Of a stretch of 64,000 nt of DNA, positions 47,940-57,109 are shown one piece after another (the first letter of the stretch is position 1; every line of letters begins with the position of its first letter). The notes beneath the pieces were generated by a model. It had not been told where the DNA came from and made no database searches. It saw only the letters and a program-made list of their open reading frames with translations. The DNA is from Hetaerina americana (Eukaryota > Arthropoda > Insecta > Odonata > Calopterygidae): positions 4,377,665-4,441,664 of the forward strand of contig JAKTNV010000024.1 of assembly GCA_022747635.1 (NCBI GenBank). Direction: 5' to 3'. A program made the position numbers and the translations under genes.

Positions 47940-48785
47940 TTAGGTTGTTTTTCGTCCTCTTGTGGCCATAGTTAGGAAGAGTAGGAAGAAATAGAGGAAA
48001 TCATGTGTAGGTAGATATATAGAGCGGATACATCTTAAGACTAGAGATATTAGTGTTGTGAACGAGAGCAAAGATGAAACAATGAATGAATGTGCCAGCG
48101 GCGAAAGAAAAATGAAAGGATTGAGTAGCATAGAAGAAATTCGTGAAAGGAAGTGTTTCCTGGAATAACTCAAAAAGAGACCACCTTTCAGTGTTTGCCT
48201 TCCCCAGAAGGAAGGCAAAATCTCCGTGGTCAATATCGAGCCTTGCCGCAGTAATCCGAGCGCCACGCTTAGGCGATTGTCTCTTCTTAAGAGATTCCGG
48301 CCCCATTCGTCTTCGCCGGACGTTCTCGCACGGCAATCCACTCCGTCTCGTTTGGCTGGATTCATTCTATTTGCGCGCGGGTGACGCAAGGGCCGGAGGA
48401 ATTCCGGGCATTTATGGCATGCCTTCCATGGGCTATTTGACTTTTTGTTTCGTCTTCGCGGGCCTACTCCCACCAACACCAGTCCTGACACTGGCAAGCT
48501 GGAACATTTTCTCTGACTGGTTACATCTTTTTTCTCCCGTGCTCCTCCCAGCACCCACGGCCTCGGTGCATACGTAAAAAAGAAAGAAATAGGCATTCGC
48601 ATCCCATCTCCCCCTTCATCTTTCCAACCACCCGGAAAATTATGTACGAGAGATGATTCTTGGTGGGAGATAGTTTCGCTAAAGCGGGGGTAGGAAGCTA
48701 ATTTTGATTGTTTTGCCTTCAATGGAATGGCGTTATACTCGATATCTAGAGAATTGTTGTTGCGGAAAATACTCCTCGCCACCAT
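47940..48785 (-). CDS. longest open frame in the window (281 codons), unrecognised, probably chance
   Basis: This is the longest uninterrupted frame in the 64 kb. The N-terminal two thirds are basic and Ser/Pro/Arg-rich. The C-terminal 90 residues form a hydrophobic stretch rich in Leu, Ser, Phe and Ile that could look like membrane segments. I recognise no motif. Large frames occur on the opposite strand (48143-48577 plus), and the start lies in unremarkable DNA without an obvious promoter. The hydrophobic tail is what an A/G-rich plus strand gives when read backwards. I list it because of its length, not because I believe it. Confidence 0.12.
   Translation of the reverse strand: MVARSIFRNNNSLDIEYNAIPLKAKQSKLASYPRFSETISHQESSLVHNFPGGWKDEGGDGMRMPISFFFTYAPRPWVLGGAREKKDVTSQRKCSSLPVSGLVLVGVGPRRRNKKSNSPWKACHKCPEFLRPLRHPRANRMNPAKRDGVDCRARTSGEDEWGRNLLRRDNRLSVALGLLRQGSILTTEILPSFWGRQTLKGGLFLSYSRKHFLSRISSMLLNPFIFLSPLAHSFIVSSLLSFTTLISLVLRCIRSIYLPTHDFLYFFLLFLTMATRGRKTT
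48194..48219. repeat. perfect 10-bp hairpin
   Basis: TTTGCCTTCC, a six-base loop CCAGAA, then GGAAGGCAAA. The stem is too short for a microRNA precursor, and pairing stops outside it. Confidence 0.6.
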
Positions 48786-48789
48786 GGTT

Positions 48790-49900
48790 TAGCAGTCGGT
48801 GCGTTGCGTGGCAGCAGTTCTCCGAGAAATATTTTTCTTGTTCAGTCTTCGTTCTTCATGAGTTCTTATGGTGGTTTGTTCTTAATCTTTTCACAGTTCG
48901 TCGTTGGCTCTCGTTGGGAACTAACCTCTGTTTTGTTGTTTCCTTATGTATGTCATTACCTGGGAAAGTGATCGGCTCCCTGGAATTGGAGAAAACGCAA
49001 ACCGAGGCATTTCAATGTCAAAAGAGTTGCACTTGACAGTGATCTTCATTGATCGCTCGATTTGAAATAAATGCGTTCAAAATAAAAACGTGTTTAGTGT
49101 CATGATTTTTGTGGAACCGTATATAGAGTGACCCCTTACTTTAATTTCTTGGTCTTTCTTCGTACTTATATAAGAATATAATTCCTGGGGTATAAACATC
49201 CCTTGATTTAGATTCCGTTAAAGACCGAAATATTATTTTATTCCTTTCGCTAGTTAAAATCAATAGTTTGTCAATCAGAGGTGTATTTGTGGTGGACCCA
49301 GCAAAACTACCTTATAAGGCTGCAGTTCTTTGAGATCTTAAGTTGATACGTTTGAGATGTAAGTTTAATTATACTGTACAAGTGTCGCGCCATCGTTGTG
49401 TATCACGAAGGTCAATTACTATAGCTACTTTGTCCTTCTGCTGAGTATAACAATAGTCATCCATAAGCTTAATTATAATGTCATTTTTCTGGACTCGGGT
49501 CTATTTTTTTACCTCCCATCATACCATCCAGTGTGCCTATTCGTTTTTCTCTAAAACCTGTATTCAACGCTCTATTGCTTCAAATTTCTTCATGAACCCA
49601 CATTTTCTCACGTCTTCGAATATCTCCCAATGCCCATATGTCGTTTCTTACCATGGGTATCTTTCTTCGTTTCTTTTTCTTTTCGTGTATTCTGCTTTCC
49701 CCAGTGATCCACTATGAAATGGATAAAAGATGAAATTAAAGAAAAAAATTGGAATAAAAATTATTATTCCGCTCCTCGTCGACGTTTCGCAGTACAGATG
49801 TTGAGATACAGACGGTTGTTTAGCAGTCGGTTGGGGTGTCTCTAGGATGGCGAAGGTTCTAGTCAGTCATTTGTTATCCCATCCCCGAGTGTCGGGAGTC
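48790..49900. other. AT-rich DNA with two possible retroelement tail relics
   Basis: No gene is visible. At 49205-49245 (plus) GTTAAAGACCGAAAT and at 49748-49812 (minus) GCGAAACGTCGACGAGG resemble the GAAAC-containing 3' ends of PLE/SINE-type repeats. Other frames are short. Confidence 0.4.
49748..49812 (-). mobile_element. possible PLE-type 3'-tail relic
   Basis: On the minus strand the text reads CTCAACATCTGTACTGCGAA, then ACGTCGACGAGGAGCGG, then an AT-rich GGAATAATAATTTTTATTCC inverted word. The GAAACGTCG box followed by an AT tail is typical of degraded hammerhead-bearing tails. No protein part is left, so the family is uncertain. Confidence 0.35.
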
Positions 49901-49904
49901 CTAC

Positions 49905-50400
49905 CTTAACGAGCCAGCGATCCTCCGGTGTCGAGCGGAGGCAGCGATCGCGTGGGAGGATGGCGGAGAGGCCGGTAGGCGAGAGAGCCGCTCCTCCTTG
50001 AGTTCTCGCGGGGCGGGTTGGGGATCAGCAAGCCCCATTTGTGTGCTCGATCCCGGGGACGGTGGGGACGAGGTGTGTGAGGTCGGAGAGCACCAAGTGT
50101 GCTCTCCGGAACGGCGTGGGGTAGAAAGAAGCCTTGGCTGCGGCGGGCGCTCTTTAGTTTTCGACCGTGTTTTACCGTATGTGTTTCCAAAGAGTAGTGG
50201 GAGAAGGGGGATCCTCCAGGGCGAGGTTTACTAGGGAAGTTGTTTACAGGCTTAATAGGGTTCTGGTGTGTTGAGGTTTCCACGGTGTTGATCGGGACGG
50301 TGCTGGGATACTCGGTGGAGTAGTGTTGTGTGCGGTGGCCTTGTGACTGTCTCAGGACGATTTCTTACGATAAAGGGCGTGTTTCGACAGTTTTAGAGAA
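49905..50400. promoter_or_regulatory. GC-rich block, possible promoter or untranslated exon
   Basis: CpG-rich DNA at 49905-50160 passes into GT-rich DNA at 50160-50400, a trend like that at 12.7-13.16 kb. The minus frame 49906-50283 is Pro/Arg/Ser-rich and compositional. No donor as strong as the one at 13159 is seen. Confidence 0.22.
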
Positions 50401-50513
50401 AACTGGATGGAAGGACCACTCCGTCGTTCACGAAAACTGTATAAATATCTTCATTTTTATGAGTTGAATTTCGGAAAAAATGGTTTGCTCCATCGGAAAG
50501 TAATCTAGATAAA

Positions 50514-50720
50514 CTTGTTAATATTAGTTATCATGATTAATGATGTTGGCTAGGACTTGGGTTGGGTGCATTTCCCACTTGTAAATTGTTTAATTAGCAT
50601 AAAATAATAAACAAGTGGGCGTGATGTTAAAATATTAATTCGCGATGAATTAATTTCGATGGGAGTAATTGCAAATTAATGTATGAAAGGTAAATATGAG
50701 TTTCTGAATTAATTAGGCGA
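50514..50720 (+). promoter_or_regulatory. dense homeodomain-motif cluster with mirrored CACTTG boxes
   Basis: About 200 bases hold GATTAATGATG, TTTAATTAGC, AATAATAAACAA (Fox-like), ATTAATTCG, GAATTAATTT, AGTAATTGCAAATTAATG and GAATTAATTAGG. CCCACTTGT (50574-50582) and its exact inverse ACAAGTGGG (50611-50619) flank the first TTAATTAG. Paired E-boxes around ATTA sites in this density resemble a developmental enhancer. The sequence is AT-rich, so chance cannot be excluded, but the mirrored 9-mers are not explained by composition. Confidence 0.35.
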
Positions 50721-50949
50721 GTCATTGTATAAGCTGTGGACATTTTAGTCGTGTTCATGTATCATTCCATCCGGTATATATTATTTGCCTCCCTTCCGTA
50801 TTTTACAAATTTGACGGTGAAGTAACCGAGGCGTGTTCTCTCAGGCGTGGAAGCAGTGGAATTCTGTATGGAGTTCACCATTAAATTTCAACGCCGGAAT
50901 ATAGCAAGAAATAATGAGCTCTACGGCCTCTCAATAAAGAAGAAAGGGG

Positions 50950-51962
50950 AAGAAAACTCCAATGGCCGTAAGGATTAGTTGCCAATCTCTCGTCAGACCA
51001 ATTGTTGTGTTGGTGTGACGGGAATCACGTCAGGGACCAACCACAACCTCTCGACCAGAAAACCCTCTGTGGTGGTTTACGGGAGATTAATCCGCGTCAG
51101 GGACCAACACACAGCCACACGCACACTATCCTGCCTGAAATCCTTCACGAGGCTGTGAGACCCTGTTAAAGAATTTCAGATGGAGATGGAATCCTTCACG
51201 AGGCTGTAGAGTAGACCCCGTTAAAGATTCCAGGATATTCTCAAGCACACACTCTGTGGATGGCACAGACCAAACACACACACAAGCACTCGAGAAACGC
51301 ACACACACTCAAAAGGGCCCAACTTCTGGGAGAATCTGGACACAGGTAAAAAGCAACTAGGAAGTGCGTCGTTTTTACCTGTGTCCAGATTCTCCCAGAA
51401 GTTGGGCCCTTTTGAGTGTGTGTGCGTTTCTCGAGTGCTTGTGTGTGTGTTTGGTCTGTGCCATCCACAGTGTGTGTGCTTGAGAATATCCTGGAATCTT
51501 TAACGGGGTCTACTCTACAGCCTCGTGAAGGATTCCATCTCCATCTGAAATTCTTTAACAGGGTCTCACAGCCTCGTGAAGGATTTCAGACAGGATAGTG
51601 TGCGTGTGGCTGTGTGTTGGTCCCTGACGCGGATTAATCTCCCGTAAACCGCCACAGAGTGTGTGCTTGAGAATATCCTGGAATCTTTAACGGGGTCTAC
51701 TCTACAGCCTCGTGAAGGATTCCATCTCCATCTGAAATTCTTTAACAGGGTCTCACAGCCTCGTGAAGGATTTCAGGCAGGATAGTGTGCGTGTGGCTGT
51801 GTGTTGGTCCCTGACGCGGATTAATCTCCCGTAAACCACCACAGAGGGTTTTCTGGTCGAGAGGTTGTGGTTGGTCCCTGACGTGATTCCCGTCACACCA
51901 ACACAACAATTGGTCTGACGAGAGATTGGCAACTAATCCTTACGGCCATTGGAGTTTTCTTT
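50950..51962. mobile_element. 1-kb foldback element with near-perfect long inverted arms
   Basis: The left arm 50950-51352 (403 bases) is the almost exact reverse complement of the right arm 51372-51961, separated by a 19-base loop. The right arm is 187 bases longer because one segment is tandemly duplicated (51465-51651 and 51652-51838). The outer ends read AAGAAAACTCC and GGAGTTTTCTT. Only a few differences separate arm copies, so the element or its last rearrangement is young. No transposase frame is present. It could be a non-autonomous foldback DNA transposon or a snap-back duplication of an unknown repeat. Confidence 0.85.
51465..51838 (+). repeat. 187-bp tandem duplication inside the right arm of the foldback
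   Basis: The unit runs from CCACAG to the next CCACAG (51465, 51652, third boundary at 51839), a period of exactly 187. The left arm has one copy. The second copy matches the left arm exactly at sites where the first copy has GCCACAG for ACCACAG and CAGACAGG for CAGGCAGG, so the duplication joined slightly different copies or drifted afterwards. Confidence 0.92.
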
Positions 51963-51974
51963 GCCGGAATATAT

Positions 51975-53880
51975 GATTTCTCTCAGAACTCGATGTTTTT
52001 CTCACACATCGCCCTTCCTGTTGGTTATTTTCTAACGACAACTTCCAACTTGGATTGACTCAGGACAACTTATTGTCCACAATTGAAAGGACGGCGAGCG
52101 TCTCCCTAAACTGCTCCCATCTCCAACTTTGAATTATCCGAAAATATGCAAATGTCCTATGTAGCCCAAATGACCTCAGTAGGCATATCTCTTCCGCAAG
52201 AGCTAACAGTGGCTATTTCATAGCGGTGAGGCTGGTTGAATACGACAATATTTGTGAGCCACAATGGGGAATCTTATAAAATTCATGGAGGCACAATGGA
52301 AACCTGTTAAATAATAAGGGTTGTGAGTAATAACCATGAGTTGGAGAAATGATTGACTATAAAACGTTTGCATGTGCTCGGAAAATTCGGCAGTCAGTGG
52401 CAGTAAGTCAATTGCCCAGTATATGTGGTTCGCCAGGAGTTAGAGCTACTGTTCGTTGTGTTTCACATTTCTGTGCCCTTTGCTTTCGACGAAATCATTC
52501 AAATGTTAGCATAACCACATATACCAGTCAGTCATCCTTCACTAATGTAATAACCCTCCCCCCTGGGAGACTTCTATGACCCCGGGACGCCCAAGTGGCA
52601 TATTATGTAATCTCATCAATCCATTAACCGAAATCGTGTCAAAAAAAGAATGCACGCTGCCAGAAGAGAATATTTAAACAGCAAAAGTGACCTTCTCAAT
52701 AGAATGAGGGAATGGCTAATGAAATAATGGAAATAAAAACCAGCAGAAATGCGCAAAGGCCATGAAAGAAGTGCATCTGTTTATTATTCCAATGATTGAA
52801 GTCATAATTCCAGCAAAACTCTTCCCCTTTTCAACTTATGCGTTGCACTGTGGCTGTCTTGGTGTACAGAATCCTTTGTTTTTTTCAAGCGACAATAAAA
52901 TGAATACAAATGCTAAACCGTATTGATAGCAATGAACATCTCTTACTGTGGTACACATATTAATGAGGATCACGTGAGACTTTATAGCTGGGAAGAACCT
53001 TAGTAAAACGAATGCTATTAATATTAGCCAAGTCATAATCACTAAACAATATCCCAGGCTATCAAATAGTAAATTGAGCATATAAATGATTTATGTGGAT
53101 ATAATAACGTTTAATATTGTTTTAATTGACAGATTTCTGCTTATACTTCTTAAAAGTCATGAAATAACACATTCGGAGTAGAACAGCAAATTATAGGGGA
53201 AGATAAATGAAAATTAAATATGTTACTAAATATTATCTGGGACACTGACCTTTATCCATTGATGAACAGATGATAGAGGAGAGAACATAAGGCAAGCGAG
53301 GAAAGTGTAGAAAGAGGATAGCTTTGTTGGACGGAATGGAAGGAGGAAGGAAATATGTAGAGTGGAAGGGTTAACTGTAATGCTAGATGTTGGTTTGTTT
53401 TGTTAGAATGAGCAAATAACTGTACCGTTGTCCTGTGTTCATCAAAATCTACCTTAAACCGTATGATTCGTAATAATAAGTAAAAAATATTTAAAAATCT
53501 AAATTTTTGATGGTGCGTACCTGATCTATTATTACCCCATCACACCCAGGCTTTCTGGGTACCATGTAGGTAGATAGATATTTCGTCTACAGACTTTGAT
53601 TGGGTTTTTGATGGACCTCGACTCTACAGTATATACTACCAATTTCTTATGCCCTAACTAAAATGACACAAAATATCCATAAACCCCATTTTATGTTACT
53701 ATGTTCAATTCAATGAATGTAGTCCGATATAAGTGGCAAATATTGCGTTGGAAAAATTAAAATATTTGGTTCTGGAAATTTGCAATGTAGATTTAAAAGT
53801 GATTTTTAATGCCATAGATTTATCGCATAATTTAGAATGTGGTGGTTTGAGGCGTTTTGTGAAAGCGATTCATGCTGAGA
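51975..53880. other. AT-rich DNA, no gene seen
   Basis: Short frames only (52349-52579 plus, 52836-53081 minus), with no family features. No repeat borders are visible before the PLE-like tail at 53.9 kb. Confidence 0.5.
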
Positions 53881-53884
53881 AAGA

Positions 53885-53965
53885 AAATACTTGGTTTTCC
53901 ACGTACATTTTATTAAACACGGCCTAGGTTTCGACTCACCAAGGGATCATCTAGTGAAGTACCGA
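53885..53965 (-). mobile_element. second PLE-like 3' tail with degenerate hammerhead box
   Basis: On the minus strand CTAGATGATCC, a weak stem, GTCGAAACCTAGG and then TTTAATAAAATG and GTGGAAAACCAAGTA follow in the same order as in the element at 45.4 kb (CTGATGA, stem, CGAAACCGG, TAAAATAAAG, GTGGAAAAAAGTA). The shared order and words point to a related PLE subfamily. The core has an inserted A and a broken stem, so ribozyme activity is unlikely. No coding part remains next to it. Confidence 0.55.
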
Positions 53966-53969
53966 ATAA

Positions 53970-55540
53970 ATATATTGCTTAATACGATACAGAGAGGGGA
54001 AGGAATGTATATAATGTGGAAGCTGTGAATTTAAGTGTATATGATATTTATCATATCCAAATTTTTGTGTGTGTCTGTCTTCATGCCCTCATCACGTCCA
54101 TATATTTTCTTTCGAGGATCGACGTTGTAAATGAAATATGAGACATCCTACATTGGCATCTCAGTGGGATAATCATAACCGGTTACACGTCGTAATGCCG
54201 ATGGCGTCTGTGTATCGTATGGATATAGATATATAATTTAGTCCGTATCTCGCGGATCGGGTAGGGGCGTTAAAGGACTGAGGCGAGGGGTAATAAGGTG
54301 CCTTTCGTCGCAAGCAGTTGTGTGGAAGAACTACGGCGCGCTCCGTTGTCGAAAAAAAACCTCCTGCCCGTCCAGCGTAGACGCAGATGTGGAAATGAAA
54401 CAACAGCCTCACTGTTAATGGGTCCCCTTCCTCCGCCCCTGTCTCTCTCTCGTCCTCCCACGTACCCCATCAGCCTCTGCCGACGTCTCTTATCTACCAT
54501 CCAGGCGGTTTTGCCACGGCTCCCCCACCGCAAGATTCTTTCCTGATAAAAATCAATGAGGCTTGGGAATTCCTGACAGGTAAGCCATTCCCCCTTTTCC
54601 GCCTAGATTCACTCGTACTGGAGCAGTTGCCTCCAGCGACTGTAAAAGAATTCTCGGTAATGAACGGAGCCATTTTATTCTGTAATAACTTGCTAGGCAA
54701 TTCTGGGGATTGTGTAATAACTGGTTTGTTGCTTTTTTGCAGCACTTGCCCTTCCACTCGATCGTATTTTAAATCTTGATGCAACCACCAGCACGATCCT
54801 TTGTATTATAGTGACTTTGTCACAATTTTTGCGATATTCAGATGTATTCGGAGCTCGTACTGGTGAATATTGTGTCTTCATAAGTATGGAATTAATTGTC
54901 ACCGTCGTCAAAATAAGTAATCAAGGATATATCGCTTGCTAAAATTTCGTAAGACACTGTATTTAAATGTACTATGGGAATTGTGATGACACAGGGTCGA
55001 ATATTAGTAATCAACATTAAGCCATGTAAAAATGTATGCGGTGTGTATTCCATACTTTTTTTCACAAAAACGTAACCCGTGCTGGAATGCTTGTTTTTCG
55101 TTTAAGTCGTCCTTTTATTATTGATGCTATTTATATTACCTCGAGGGAAACTTAATGTAGTATCCTGTATCAAAATGAATTCCAAAGGACATCCATATCA
55201 TCCATCGTGTATCGTCAACTTAGGTTTCTTCGAAACTACACAAGTCTGGTTAATGGCTATCATAAGTCTAGAAACCGAATTGGAAGAACTCGCCGGTCAC
55301 TCTTTGGAAAAGCTCTGCTACAGGTGCTTGAAACAAGGGTGCTTGTATAAATTCTGTAAGAACTTTAATTTTTGCACGATAGCGAAATAAAAAAAAACTG
55401 ATCCTTTTCTTCCCCATTTAATTTGTCGCCGCGGAAGTATTTTTGCTCTAGCCTTGCGGGCGACATTGGGGGGCTGGGTCGATTGGGGCTGAATTTCTAA
55501 CAGAAGCCAGTCTTATGGCACCTTAGGCCCGGTCCCTAAT
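53970..55540. other. no gene seen
   Basis: AT-rich DNA with a GC-richer patch at 54240-54540 in which frames on both strands overlap. The plus frame 55121-55390 has scattered Cys and Lys residues but no recognisable motif. Confidence 0.45.
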
Positions 55541-55549
55541 TAAATATAA

Positions 55550-56125
55550 TTGATTTTCTCACCTCTTCTCCCTCTCTCCGACCCCCACACCAACCCGTCG
55601 CCAACCCCTCTGCTGCGTCGCTCGTGTCGCCCTCCCTCCCCGCTCGCCGCCTCCACTTCTCCCTCGAGTGTGTTCCTCTATCTGCCTCTCCCCATCTTTC
55701 CCTCTCCTTCATCCCTTTCCTCTTCGTCCCCATCGCCTCTCGTCTTGCCTTTATCTTGCCTCTCTCTCTCCGTTCCTCCTCGTCTCTCCCCCTTTCTCCC
55801 GGTGCACACCACCACCAGACACAGCGCAGCATCCTCCTTCCTCTTCACTCACGGTCGCACATCCCTTTCGCCCCTCCTCCCCATGTTTCCTTATCTATCT
55901 TCCTTCCTCCACGTTCATCTAGACCCCCCCCCCTCGTTCCCTTCCTCCGCTTTTTAAACGTCTTCCTGTCACGCGCAACGTCGCTTGTCGTATCTCTCTC
56001 CCCGCCCCCCCAACTAACTCGCATCCCCCGACATCCCTATCTTTCTCTCTCACCTTCACCTGTCATTCAGTCTCGCGTTTCGCGTGTATTCCATCTCTCA
56101 CTCCTATCCCTCGCGATTCTCTCTT
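55550..56125. repeat. extreme pyrimidine-rich (plus strand) tract, about 575 bases
   Basis: This is one of the longest and most skewed C/T tracts in the window. Frames are Pro/Ser/Leu-rich on plus (55550-55957, 55624-56127) and Arg/Glu/Gly/Lys-rich on minus (55536-55832), as expected from composition. It could form triplex DNA, but no regular unit is visible. Confidence 0.65.
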
Positions 56126-56682
56126 AGTTCGTGGCCAAAATTCGACTCGTTCCTAGGCGTCGTCGTTATTAACCGCGATAGTACGGAGGGTTAATTAGCA
56201 TAACCTGATCAACCTGGACGCAATGAGTGCATGAGGGAAGGGAGGGTGTGTACTCTGCGCTCGAATAAGATTTTTACTTAATTGCTGCATGCAGTTGGAA
56301 TACTTTTTTTACCTAACATACTGGATAGCACGATGTTCAGCGCACGGCATCTTCGCGAAGAAGTCTTTTGTTTCCTTTGGAAATTGGCGTGTGTTGGAAG
56401 TTTTCTGATGTCTGGTGCCATCCATTTGAGTGTGAGCATTAACCGGTCTCTCCTTGTCCTTAACGGCTTGGCTCGTTTGCGTTCTCTCCATCCCTTCTTT
56501 GGCTAACGTCTTTCCATAATTGGTTAATACTAATAATGAAACGATTTGCGAGCTGCATTCATGTTAAAACATCTACTTCTATTGAAACGTTGCCCCACAA
56601 AAATTCATGCATCCTTGCGAGAGTGCAGTACGACGTTGTTTTTTGTATGTTTATATACACACGCGCGCCGCGTGCACACACG

Positions 56683-56764
56683 GTATATGTATATATATGT
56701 GTGTATATATATATATATATATGTATGTACACATATATACATATATATCATACTTTATATATTA

Positions 56765-56833
<69 letters not shown>
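56683..56833. repeat. TA-rich array ending at SINE family A
   Basis: Mixed TATATG/TACACA sequence passes into pure (TA)n that touches the 3' end of the minus-strand SINE at 56834. The frames across it are Tyr-Ile repeats and not genes. Confidence 0.95.
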
Positions 56834-56836
<3 letters not shown>

Positions 56837-57102
56837 TAAACACAGTAATCAACCTGAAGGTCGGTTTAGTAGGTGATGGTAGAGTTCAACTAGTACAAAG
56901 CACGGCGGCAGCGGTGAAATTGACACATCAGGGTAGGGGGGCCAGTCCTTTCCCTGTGCCGGTTATGGTTTCCCAGGAAGATCTGGTACCCGGAAAATCA
57001 CATAGCATGGGTAGAGCTGCAGGTGCCCAGAGTGTCTTGCCCGGGAATCCCCGACCCTCCGGTCAGCAGTCCAACGCTCTACCCACTGGACTACCGCGAC
57101 CC
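56834..57102 (-). mobile_element. tRNA-derived SINE, family A, copy 2
   Basis: On the minus strand the head GTCGCGGTAGTCCAGTGGG carries the A box followed by TAGAGCGTTGGACTGCTGACC, close to a tRNA D-arm and anticodon region. The B-box region reads GGGGATTCCCGGGC and has lost the TTCGA core, so this copy is probably promoter-dead. It aligns along its whole length with 18205-18480 and has the same (TA)n 3' tail. Its flanks are CA/TA-rich on both sides. Confidence 0.85.
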
Positions 57103-57109
57103 ACACATA

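Larger units (their letters stand above)
50893..51973 (+). repeat. 11-bp direct repeat at or near both ends of the foldback
   Basis: GCCGGAATATA occurs at 50893-50903 and at 51963-51973. The right copy touches the element's end and the left copy is 46 bases before the left arm. If these are target-site duplications, the inserted unit would be 50904-51962 with 46 unpaired bases at its left end. Confidence 0.55.

Noticed and set aside
48194..48219. microRNA precursor
   Set aside because: The 10-bp stem is too short and pairing does not extend into the flanks.
51126..51598. 60-codon frames repeated on both strands within the foldback
   Set aside because: They are the same arm sequence read twice because the arms are inverted copies. 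There is no evidence for a protein.
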